DNA of 6,432 bases from CAZGSG01 sp964528095 (GTDB lineage Bacteria > Bacteroidota > Bacteroidia > Chitinophagales > Chitinophagaceae). Positions 1 through 4,825 of this stretch are shown one piece after another (the first letter of the stretch is position 1; each line of letters begins with the position of its first letter). The stretch spans positions 1-6,432 of the forward strand of contig CAZGSG010000337.1 of the NCBI GenBank assembly GCA_964528095.1. Reading direction: 5' to 3'. The notes beneath the pieces were generated by a model that was given only the letters and a program-made list of their open reading frames with translations, was not told the origin of the DNA and ran no database searches. A program made the translations under genes and the position numbers.

Positions 1-247
1 TATATTCATTAGCTACGACGGTTGCAGCACCTTTCTGATTGCGTTTGGAACCGATGATACGGTATTTCTGCTTGTGCCCACCGATTTTGTAGCGCATGGT
101 TAAATGACCAGAAGAGTTACGGCCACCGGTTCTTTTCTTTGGCTCCAGCAGGCTTTGTTCTGGTTCGTTGGTAGTAACCTCCGCGTAAGCGTTACCAATT
201 CTCCAACGGGTCCCTGCTGTAACTGGTTTAAATTTTCTTAATGCCAT
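1..247 (-). CDS. rplB: 50S ribosomal protein L2, N-terminal part (3' end off the window)
   Basis: L2 is a primary 23S rRNA-binding protein of the large subunit, needed for peptidyl-transferase centre assembly and subunit joining. The ATG (complement of 245-247) opens MALRKFKPVTAGTRWRIGN, and the frame stays open to the left edge, giving 82 residues of a family usually near 275. The visible part includes the L2 N-terminal signature KKRTGGRNSSGHLTMRYKIGG (about residues 38-58, the conserved G-R-N-x-x-G-x-x-T-x-R-x-x-G-G pattern) followed by HKQKYRIIG. It is the fifth gene of the S10 operon here, 159 nt after rplW, an unusually long gap for this operon. No Shine-Dalgarno sequence precedes the start; the upstream 30 nt are AT-rich, as expected in Bacteroidota. 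Identity is certain; only completeness is limited by the window edge. Confidence 0.97.
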   Translation of the reverse strand, partial: MALRKFKPVTAGTRWRIGNAYAEVTTNEPEQSLLEPKKRTGGRNSSGHLTMRYKIGGHKQKYRIIGSKRNQKGAATVVANEY

Positions 248-258
248 TTTGAAAAATC

Positions 259-278
259 AAATTAAAAAGTCAAAATTT
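259..278. repeat. AT-rich 'aaaagtcaaaatt' spacer repeat, single copy
   Basis: The spacer immediately upstream of rplB contains aattaaaaagtcaaaatt, the same string found as a 14-nt tandem at 2853-2880 upstream of rpsJ and, in inverted and diverged form, at 3039-3069. Sharing this string at separate intergenic sites suggests a dispersed low-complexity repeat family. The function is unknown. It covers the leader just before the rplB start codon, so it may simply provide an unstructured A-rich ribosome landing region (inference). Confidence 0.5.
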
Positions 279-331
279 CAACACTTCGCGGCGGTTGCAT
301 GCCATTATTAGTTTTTAGTTTCTTGTTCCTG

Positions 332-389
332 GTTCGTCGTTCGTTATCTGGAAATTCTCTAAAGTACTTTCGATTAACGAACACCGAAC
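332..389 (-). repeat. Imperfect palindrome in the rplW-rplB spacer
   Basis: GTTCGTCGTTCGTTATC at 332-348 is nearly the reverse complement of GATTAACGAACACCGAAC at 372-389. The intervening 23 nt can pair further (GAAA 351-354 with TTTC 368-371) and contain the perfect palindrome AAAGTACTTT at 361-370. In the S10 operon transcript (minus strand) this would form a long stem with small internal loops, between the rplW stop and the rplB start. No U-run follows, so a terminator is unlikely; an mRNA-processing or stability hairpin, or a dispersed palindromic repeat, fits better. Confidence 0.6.
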
Positions 390-406
390 TTCAAACGCTG
401 AACTAT

Positions 407-706
407 TTAGATATTCGAATACATATCGATCGCCTCACCTTCAGCTACTGTTACATAAGCTTTTTTGTAACCAGGCTTACGGCCTGATATTACACCGGCT
501 TTTGTAAAGCGGCTCTTGTTCTTTCCGGGAGATACAGAAGTGTTTACGTTAGTAACGGTCACACCATAAAAGCTTTCTACTGCTTTTTTGATCTCCAGTT
601 TGTTTGCTTTCTTAGCCACTTTGAATGCATAGCGACGCAGTTTTTCCTGCTGCGCGTTTGCCTTTTCAGTCAAAATGGGTTTTATCAATATTTCAGAAAG
701 TTTCAT
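407..706 (-). CDS. rplW: 50S ribosomal protein L23
   Basis: L23 binds 23S rRNA domain III beside the polypeptide exit tunnel and forms the docking site for trigger factor and SRP. The 99-residue product MKLSEILIKPILTEKAN... has the family's opening P-I-x-T-E-K motif (residues 10-15), the central Y-A-F-K-V segment, and the basic loop SPGKNKSRFTKAGVISGRKPGYKKAYV that contacts rRNA. Its length is normal for bacterial L23. The start ATG is the only sensible one and gives the standard N-terminus. It lies 48 nt downstream of rplD; that gap holds a GC-rich patch (721-739, containing ccgggccccg) in otherwise AT-rich DNA. It is co-transcribed with rplD and rplB. No anomalies in the coding sequence. 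Confidence 0.98.
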   Translation of the reverse strand: MKLSEILIKPILTEKANAQQEKLRRYAFKVAKKANKLEIKKAVESFYGVTVTNVNTSVSPGKNKSRFTKAGVISGRKPGYKKAYVTVAEGEAIDMYSNI

Positions 707-754
707 CTTTTATTTATTTATCGGAGCCGGGCCCCGCGTTCATTCAATTCTTTA

Positions 755-1396
755 TTATGCTTCTTTCAGGTCTTCGTTGATCTGGTTAACTGCAGCTTCT
801 GTCAATAAGATCACGTTAGAGTTGATGATATCGTACGTGTTCATATTGTTGAACTGGTATCCCAATACATTTGGAAGATTCCTGTAAGAAAGAAACAGGT
901 TATCATTCGCGTCATTCACTTCTGTAGTCAGGAATAATACTTTTTTGTCGCCTGCATTCAGATTCTTCAGAATTGTTGAGAATTCTTTTGTCTGTGGTTT
1001 GTCCATAGTAATATCTTCTACTACGAACAGGTTGTTTTCTTTTACTTTATAAGAAAGAGCAGAGAACTTAGCCAGCGCCTTTACGTTACGGTTCAACTTG
1101 ATATCATAACTATGCGGCTTTGGTCCGAAGATAGTACCACCACCCTTGTATAAAGGGTTACGGATATTACCCTTACGGCTACCACCAGTACCTTTTTGAC
1201 GGTGAAGTTTGCGGCTTGCACCCTGTACTTCAGCACGGGTCTTCACTTTGTGTGTACCCTGGCGCTGAGCTGCGAGGTATTGTTTTACTGCCAGGTAAAT
1301 CACGTGATCATTTGGTTCCACACCGAAGATCAGTTCGGGAAGCTCCACTGTTCTGCCTGTTTTCTTTCCTTTTGTATTTAAAACTTCAACTTGCAT
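755..1396 (-). CDS. rplD: 50S ribosomal protein L4
   Basis: L4 nucleates large-subunit assembly and sends an extended loop into the peptide exit tunnel. The 213-residue product starts MQVEVLNTKGKKTGRTVELP. It carries the tunnel-loop signature SRKLHRQKGTGGSRKGNIR at about residues 61-79 followed by PLYKGGGTIFGPKPHSY, equivalent to the E. coli K-G-T-G-R-A-R loop where macrolide-resistance changes map. Here that loop reads K-G-T-G-G-S-R. The globular C-terminal domain (roughly 100-213, ending AAVNQINEDLKEA) is complete. The gene follows rplC after 83 nt containing two hairpins. In E. coli L4 autoregulates the S10 operon by binding the leader; whether that applies here cannot be seen, and the rpsJ leader is too short to hold the E. 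coli type of structure. Confidence 0.98.
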   Translation of the reverse strand: MQVEVLNTKGKKTGRTVELPELIFGVEPNDHVIYLAVKQYLAAQRQGTHKVKTRAEVQGASRKLHRQKGTGGSRKGNIRNPLYKGGGTIFGPKPHSYDIKLNRNVKALAKFSALSYKVKENNLFVVEDITMDKPQTKEFSTILKNLNAGDKKVLFLTTEVNDANDNLFLSYRNLPNVLGYQFNNMNTYDIINSNVILLTEAAVNQINEDLKEA

Positions 1397-1414
1397 TTTC
1401 TTGATTTTTTATCC

Positions 1415-1433
1415 CAAAACCTATCCGGTTTTG
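1415..1433 (-). other. Intercistronic hairpin A, just upstream of rplD
   Basis: CAAAACC (1415-1421) and GGTTTTG (1427-1433) form a perfect 7-bp stem around a 5-nt loop, 18 nt upstream of the rplD start codon. In the minus-strand mRNA it is followed by GGATAAAAAATC rather than a U-run, so it is not a convincing terminator. It could affect rplD translation or RNase processing. Its stem sequence resembles that of the next hairpin (AAACC paired with GGTTT). Confidence 0.6.
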
Positions 1434-1463
1434 TATTATCATTTCATTTGATCGTTCACTTCT

Positions 1464-1478
1464 AAACCTTACAGGTTT
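1464..1478 (-). other. Intercistronic hairpin B, just after the rplC stop
   Basis: AAACCT (1464-1469) and AGGTTT (1473-1478) form a perfect 6-bp stem with a 3-nt loop, starting 1 nt after the rplC stop codon in transcript order. No U-tract follows on the minus strand, so read-through into rplD is expected. Together with hairpin A it makes a pair of related stem-loops inside one 83-nt spacer. Confidence 0.55.
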
Positions 1479-1479
1479 C

Positions 1480-2097
1480 TTATTTCTGAATCAAAACGAT
1501 TGAACCGTTATGACCTGGTACAGAACCGCTCAATAAGATGTAGTTTTTATCTGCGAAGATCTTTACCACTTTCAGGCCTTTCATTTTCACGCGATCGTTA
1601 CCCATACGGCCAGCCATCTTCATACCCTTCATTACGCGGGCCGCGTCAGATGAGTTTCCCAATGAACCTGGGGCTCTCTGACGGTCATGCTGACCGTGAG
1701 ACTGCTGTCCAACACCATGGAAACCGTGGCGTTTTACAACACCCTGGAAACCTTTACCCTTGGTTGTACCTACTACTTCAACTTTATCGCCTTCAGCGAA
1801 AATGTCAACAGTAATGGTTTCACCAATATTTTTTTCGATGGAATAGTCGCGGAATTCTTTTGTAAACTTCTTTGGAGAAGTCTGAGCCTTTGCGAAGTGA
1901 TTGGTCTCAGATTTAGTGGAGTGTTTTTCTTTCTTGTCGCCGAAAGAGAGCGAAAGTGCATTGTAACCGTCTGAATCATTTGTCTTAACCTGCGTTACAA
2001 CACAGGGACCTGCCTCAATGATCGTACAGGCAGTCTGCTTACCTGAGGGATCGAAGATGCTGGTCATCCCAATCTTTTTTCCAATAATACCTTTCAT
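1480..2097 (-). CDS. rplC: 50S ribosomal protein L3
   Basis: L3 initiates 50S assembly and reaches towards the peptidyl-transferase centre. The 205-residue product starts MKGIIGKKIGMTSIFDPSGK, the usual family N-terminus (G-K-K-x-G-M-T). The centre holds the diagnostic segment GTTKGKGFQGVVKRHGF (110-126) followed by G-P-x-S-H-G-type sequence (GVGQQSHGQHDRQRAPGSLG, 128-147) and the MKGMKMAGRMGNDRV motif (156-170). Length and domain order are normal. The position equivalent to the glutamine methylated by PrmB in E. coli (in G-S-I-G-Q) is Asn148 here (G-S-L-G-N), so that modification is not expected. A short stem (GTAC/GTAC, 2102-2114) sits just before the start. The gap to upstream rpsJ is 356 nt and full of palindromic repeats. 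Confidence 0.98.
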   Translation of the reverse strand: MKGIIGKKIGMTSIFDPSGKQTACTIIEAGPCVVTQVKTNDSDGYNALSLSFGDKKEKHSTKSETNHFAKAQTSPKKFTKEFRDYSIEKNIGETITVDIFAEGDKVEVVGTTKGKGFQGVVKRHGFHGVGQQSHGQHDRQRAPGSLGNSSDAARVMKGMKMAGRMGNDRVKMKGLKVVKIFADKNYILLSGSVPGHNGSIVLIQK

Positions 2098-2138
2098 TTT
2101 TGTACTGTTTGTACCTCCAGGATTATTGGGACATCCTG

Positions 2139-2160
2139 CCCTAGCTAATGCTATTGCGGA
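2139..2160. repeat. Degenerate copy of the GCTAAAGC palindromic repeat
   Basis: The stretch cctagctaatgctattgcgga resembles cctacgctaaagcttcggcgga at 2322-2343 with one deletion and a few substitutions. It no longer forms a good stem. It is best read as a decayed member of the repeat family in the rpsJ-rplC spacer; this is the weakest member and could be chance similarity. Confidence 0.35.
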
Positions 2161-2267
2161 TTCAATCCCCGTTTGCCACCGACCTTTTCCTTTATGGGGA
2201 AGTACCGGCAGTAAACAAACCCTGAATGGCTTGTTTTATGTTAATGGGCCAGAGCTCTTTTCTTCGT

Positions 2268-2291
2268 CCGTCGTAGCTTTAGCGAAGACGG
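2268..2291. repeat. Palindromic repeat copy 1 (rpsJ-rplC spacer)
   Basis: CCGTC (2268-2272) pairs with GACGG (2287-2291), and an inner GCT (2276-2278) pairs with AGC (2281-2283). The two stems are separated by a 3x3 internal loop (GTA/GAA). This is the same architecture as copies 2 and 3, but with the core reading gctttagc, so this copy lies in the opposite orientation. It sits between two co-oriented ribosomal-protein genes and is transcribed with them. Confidence 0.65.
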
Positions 2292-2301
2292 GTCTTCTAT
2301 A

Positions 2302-2346
2302 CTAAAGTTTCAGCGGATCCACCTACGCTAAAGCTTCGGCGGATAA
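2302..2346. repeat. Palindromic repeat copy 2 plus a tandem half-copy
   Basis: TCCACC (2318-2323) pairs with GGCGGA (2338-2343) with a single A-C mismatch, and the inner GCT/AGC (2327-2329 / 2332-2334) repeats the core. A preceding half-copy, ctaaagtttcagcggat (2302-2318), matches ctaaagcttcggcggat (2328-2344) at 15 of 17 positions, giving a 26-nt tandem step. The stretch 2322-2340 matches 2424-2442 (copy 3) at 18 of 19 positions. Confidence 0.7.
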
Positions 2347-2419
2347 ACAAATTGAGAGATAGCAATATTTTATAAGAACTAAGTGCTTCGCGCCGCCTGC
2401 CAAAATTTTTCTGGTTAGG

Positions 2420-2445
2420 CCAGCCTGCGCTAAAGCTTCGGCTGG
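2420..2445. repeat. Palindromic repeat copy 3, adjacent to the rpsJ stop
   Basis: CCAGCC (2420-2425) and GGCTGG (2440-2445) form a perfect 6-bp stem around the core gctaaagc, with TGC/TTC internal-loop positions. The outer stem differs from copy 2 on both strands in a way that keeps pairing (compensatory change), indicating that structure is preserved or that the copies descend from a palindromic element. It lies 8 nt after the rpsJ stop codon. No U-run follows on the minus strand, so complete termination before rplC is not expected. Confidence 0.7.
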
Positions 2446-2453
2446 TGAACAAG

Positions 2454-2759
2454 TTATGCCTTGATCTCAACTTCTACACCACTGGGCAAATCCAGTTTGC
2501 TCAGTGCATCTACTGTACGACTTGAAGAAGTGTAAATGTCCAGCAAACGCTTATGCGTAGCTAACTGGAACTGTTCACGGCTCTTCTTGTTTACGTGCGG
2601 AGAACGCAACACCGTAAATATCTTGGTACGCGTAGGAAGCGGAATTGGACCCGTTACCACAGCACCTGTGCTGCGAACTGTTTTAACGATCTTTTCAGCT
2701 GATTTATCAACCAGGTTGTGATCGTAAGACTGCAATTTTATTCTGATTCGCTGAGACAT
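2454..2759 (-). CDS. rpsJ: 30S ribosomal protein S10
   Basis: S10 (NusE) is a small-subunit head protein and also the NusB/NusG partner in transcription antitermination. The 101-residue product reads MSQRIRIKLQSYDHNLVDKS at the start and contains the family signature TGPIPLPTRTKIFTVLRSPHVNKKSREQF (about 38-66), where the S10 hairpin loop lies; it ends VEVEIKA. The start at 2757-2759 gives the standard Bacteroidota N-terminus. An in-frame ATG five codons upstream (2772-2774) lies inside the predicted 5'-UTR hairpin and would add MGFYT, so I reject it. It is first gene of the S10 operon here, with its own promoter 32 nt upstream. In relatives it usually follows fusA directly; here fusA is 2.5 kb away. 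Confidence 0.98.
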   Translation of the reverse strand: MSQRIRIKLQSYDHNLVDKSAEKIVKTVRSTGAVVTGPIPLPTRTKIFTVLRSPHVNKKSREQFQLATHKRLLDIYTSSSRTVDALSKLDLPSGVEVEIKA

Positions 2760-2768
2760 TGTGTAAAA

Positions 2769-2787
2769 TCCCAATTTTCTTTTGGGA
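2769..2787 (-). promoter_or_regulatory. 5'-UTR hairpin in front of rpsJ
   Basis: TCCCAA (2769-2774) and TTGGGA (2782-2787) form a perfect 6-bp stem with a 7-nt loop, ending 9 nt before the rpsJ start codon. Given the promoter at 2791-2822, transcription would begin near 2783-2786, so this stem would sit at or almost at the 5' end of the S10 operon mRNA. A 5'-terminal stem can stabilise mRNA against decay or modulate translation (inference). Confidence 0.55.
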
Positions 2788-2790
2788 GTG

Positions 2791-2822
2791 CAAAGGTAGG
2801 GGGACAGATGTAAACGGGCAAA
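2791..2822 (-). promoter_or_regulatory. Bacteroidota-type promoter of the S10 operon
   Basis: On the minus strand, TTTG (2822-2819) and TACCTTTG (2798-2791) are separated by 20 nt. This matches the phylum's -33 TTTG and -7 TAnnTTTG elements with the usual spacing, and the sequence continues TTTGCA, a common extension. Its placement gives a leader of about 25 nt before the rpsJ ATG. It provides independent transcription of the ribosomal genes although fusA has been separated from them. Confidence 0.8.
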
Positions 2823-2855
2823 GAATTATTGAACTTTTTTGTCAAACACCTAAAA

Positions 2856-3069
2856 AAGTCAAAATTAAAAAGTCAAAATTAAAAAATAGACCCTAAAAAT
2901 CGGTGCCTGTTGCCGAATCTGGAGGTTTTGCTTTGGGTTTAGCCATTTTGTTTCAGGTCAGCAATATGGTGCAAACTAAGGGCAATGTGTAAGAAAGGCA
3001 CTTCAAAAACCTAAAGCAAATCCTTGTTTTGGGGTCTATTTTTGAATTTTGCCTTTTGAATTTTGAATT
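2856..3069. repeat. Long imperfect inverted repeat between divergent rpsJ and the flippase-like gene
   Basis: The arms 2856-2898 and 3027-3069 are complementary at 38 of 43 positions, reading through an AT-rich stretch (left arm a 14-nt tandem, aaaaagtcaaaatt, from 2853) into TAGACCC / GGGTCTA. A second nested pair, 2924-2940 with 3007-3023, matches at 15 of 17 positions; a 22-nt length difference separates the two registers. The rest of the 128-nt centre holds no clear gene; a 17-codon minus-strand frame (2893-2946, MAKPKAKPPDSATGTDF) overlaps the inner arm. It might be a small non-autonomous element, or an inverted duplication of one spacer. The right arm lies just before the plus-strand gene and the left arm lies upstream of the rpsJ promoter. 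This 342-nt spacer otherwise holds only that promoter and leader. Confidence 0.7.
3037..3044 (+). promoter_or_regulatory. Possible -7 element for the plus-strand gene pair
   Basis: TATTTTTG fits TAnnTTTG and lies 57 nt before the ATG at 3102, inside the right arm of the inverted repeat. I find no TTTG or TTG at the expected distance upstream (about 20 nt). In such AT-rich DNA a chance match is quite likely, so this is a weak candidate. Confidence 0.25.
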
Positions 3070-3101
3070 CAAAGCTAACTTGCAGCAAAGTACGCACCCC
3101 A

Positions 3102-3998
3102 ATGGAGGATATACCGGTAAAAGGCTCAAAAACAGGCAAATTCATCAAACTGCTGGTCAAAATACTGATCACGGTACTGTGTCTCTGGTATGTTTTCACA
3201 AAGATCAATCTCAAAGAAGTGATGACCGCCTCCAGGGATGCAAACTGGTACTGGCTGCTGGCGGCTTTTTTCATTTACATGGCGTCCAAGGTAATAGGCT
3301 CAAAACGGCTGAATATCTATTTCATTAATATTGGTATCCGCCTGCCCGAGTGGCAGAATATAAAATTATACTGGCTGGGCATGTTCTACAACCTGTTCCT
3401 CCCTGGCGCCATCACCGGCGATGCTTATAAAGTGATCCTGCTTTCCAAACGGTACACTGTACCTTATAAGAAAACGACCGCGGCGGTATTGCTTGATCGT
3501 TTCAGCGGTTTACTTTCTTTAGGGATCATTGTGGCAATATATAGCGGTTTTGTATTAAAGGAAAAAGCATTTACAGCCGCATTGGTCACCGGGGCCATTC
3601 TGGCCATTCCCGTTTTTTATTTCATTATTAAGAAATTCTTCCCTGATTTTCTTCCTGGTTTCTGGCCCACCTTCATACTTGGCGCTTTGGTACAACTCTC
3701 TATCCTCTTATGTGTCTATTTTATCCTGTTTGCGATTCATATAGAGAGCCATACCGCTGGTTATATCTTTATTTTCCTTGTTGCCGCTATCGCTTCCGTG
3801 TTGCCGATTTCTGTAGGTGGCGGCCTGGGTGTCCGGGAATTTGTGATCATTGAAGGCGCGAAATATGCAGGACTGGAACAACACACAGCGTTGATCCTGA
3901 GCCTGCTTTTTTACCTGATCACCGTGGCCTGCTCACTGATCGGGGCCATCTTCGTTTTTAAAAATCCCCTTGAACAAACTCCGCCGATTACCGCCTGA
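3102..3998 (+). CDS. LPG-synthase-TM / flippase-like integral membrane protein
   Basis: This is a 298-residue polytopic inner-membrane protein of the family named after the membrane half of lysylphosphatidylglycerol synthase (MprF), also called UPF0104 or flippase-like. What is seen: about seven or eight hydrophobic segments (near residues 15-33, 49-65, 88-101, 137-151, 157-176, 189-212, 219-236, 262-286). Conserved family motifs are present: NLFLPGAITGDAYK (97-110), LDRFSG (131-136) and LPISVGGGLGVREF (234-247). No soluble synthetase domain follows, so an aminoacyl-lipid synthase role is unlikely; movement of a lipid or lipid-linked glycan is the usual guess, and the substrate is unknown. 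I chose ATG 3102; a TTG at 3063 would add 13 poorly hydrophobic residues overlapping the inverted repeat. It is divergent from rpsJ and probably co-transcribed with the methyltransferase 39 nt downstream. Confidence 0.88.
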   Translation: MEDIPVKGSKTGKFIKLLVKILITVLCLWYVFTKINLKEVMTASRDANWYWLLAAFFIYMASKVIGSKRLNIYFINIGIRLPEWQNIKLYWLGMFYNLFLPGAITGDAYKVILLSKRYTVPYKKTTAAVLLDRFSGLLSLGIIVAIYSGFVLKEKAFTAALVTGAILAIPVFYFIIKKFFPDFLPGFWPTFILGALVQLSILLCVYFILFAIHIESHTAGYIFIFLVAAIASVLPISVGGGLGVREFVIIEGAKYAGLEQHTALILSLLFYLITVACSLIGAIFVFKNPLEQTPPITA

Positions 3999-4037
3999 TA
4001 TCATTACATATCCTTTATTTTGCAGCAATCTTCAACT

Positions 4038-4676
4038 ATGCGGTTAGCTTTAATCAAACGGAAAATATTGAACGCGGGGGCGTTATGGATCAGTTATATC
4101 AAGCTCATCCCCGACCTGTTCAGGTTGAATAAACAATCGCTGGTGCTTGATTGCGGTGCAAATGTGGGTCATATCAGCCGGCTCCTGGCTTCTACCGGCG
4201 CCACTGTTATCGCTTTTGAACCGGATCCTGTTGCGTTTGAACGACTGGCCAAACGTTGTGGCGGCAAAAAGAATATTACCCTTATTCAAAAGGGAGTATG
4301 GGACAGGGACAGCACTATACAGCTTTACACGCATAAGGAATCAACGGGCGATGAAGCCAGTTTTACCGTTGGCTCTTCCATCATTGCAGGCAAACTCAAT
4401 GTAGATACCTCCAGGGGCTCATCCATCGAAGTGATCGACCTGGTGACTTTTATGCAACAACAGGAACGGAAAATAGACCTTGTGAAGCTGGATGTGGAAG
4501 GCGCGGAGATCGAGATCCTGCAAAAGATCCTGGCTACCAATGCACAGGACTTATTTGACCGCATGTATGTAGAAACCCACGAAACAAAAATTCCCTCACA
4601 GGTCAATGATCTTCAGCAAATAAAGCAGCAGATAGCGGAAAAAAATATCCGGAATATTAAGTTGAACTGGATCTGA
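4038..4676 (+). CDS. FkbM-family SAM-dependent methyltransferase
   Basis: This is a 212-residue cytosolic class I methyltransferase of the FkbM type (Methyltransf_21 domain), a family that O-methylates sugars, lipids or secondary metabolites. What is seen: SAM-binding motif I VLDCGANVGHISRLL (36-50), the acidic residue after strand 2 in AFEPDP (59-64), and the characteristic post-motif DLVKLDVEGAEIEIL (147-161), followed by YVETHE (177-182). The N-terminus is short, with no signal peptide. ATG 4038 is preferred over an upstream TTG at 4020, which would add only six residues and overlap a promoter-like TTTGCA. The pairing with a flippase-like membrane protein suggests modification of a lipid-linked or surface glycan substrate (inference). 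The C-terminus ends at KLNWI, so the protein is compact but complete in its core fold. Confidence 0.9.
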   Translation: MRLALIKRKILNAGALWISYIKLIPDLFRLNKQSLVLDCGANVGHISRLLASTGATVIAFEPDPVAFERLAKRCGGKKNITLIQKGVWDRDSTIQLYTHKESTGDEASFTVGSSIIAGKLNVDTSRGSSIEVIDLVTFMQQQERKIDLVKLDVEGAEIEILQKILATNAQDLFDRMYVETHETKIPSQVNDLQQIKQQIAEKNIRNIKLNWI

Positions 4677-4803
4677 AGACAGTTCCGGGTTCTTCGTTCA
4701 TGGTTTAATAATTGGAAGGGCTAAATCTTATATATGTCGGAGTTGACGCTAAAACCTGCGAGCTTTTAATCACGAACCAGGACAGGAAGGAGTATAAATG
4801 ATA

Positions 4804-4825
4804 AAGGACTCATTACTGAGTCCTT
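4804..4825 (-). terminator. Hairpin terminator facing the minus strand
   Basis: AAGGACTCA (4804-4812) and TGAGTCCTT (4817-4825) form a perfect 9-bp stem with a TTAC loop. In the minus direction it continues TTTATCATTTAT, moderately U-rich, so it looks like an intrinsic terminator for minus-strand transcription. In the plus direction it is followed by AACC and would be weaker, though it could still end the flippase-methyltransferase transcript 128 nt after the methyltransferase stop. The stop codon of the minus-strand open frame lies in its loop. Confidence 0.65.

Noticed and set aside
270..305. 11-codon minus-strand frame MACNRREVLKF in the rplW-rplB spacer, a possible leader peptide.
   Set aside because: No conserved features, no regulatory structure coupled to it, and short frames like this are expected by chance.
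1500..1974. Two plus-strand open frames of about 100 codons overlapping rplC.
   Set aside because: They are antisense shadows of the highly conserved L3 coding sequence, with no promoter or family resemblance.
2893..2946. 17-codon minus-strand frame MAKPKAKPPDSATGTDF upstream of the rpsJ promoter, with a TTAGTTTGCA string before it.
   Set aside because: Very short, overlaps the inner inverted-repeat arm, and the promoter-like string lacks a correctly spaced -33 element. Mentioned only inside the inverted-repeat entry.
3070..3077. Minus-strand TAGCTTTG, a perfect TAnnTTTG match pointing towards rpsJ.
   Set aside because: The nearest TTG upstream is at a 22-nt spacing and lies in the start codon region of the opposite gene; the promoter at 2791-2822 is far better placed.
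3063..3101. Upstream TTG start for the flippase-like gene, adding 13 residues.
   Set aside because: The extra codons lie partly within the inverted repeat and do not resemble the family N-terminus; ATG 3102 leads quickly into the first membrane segment.
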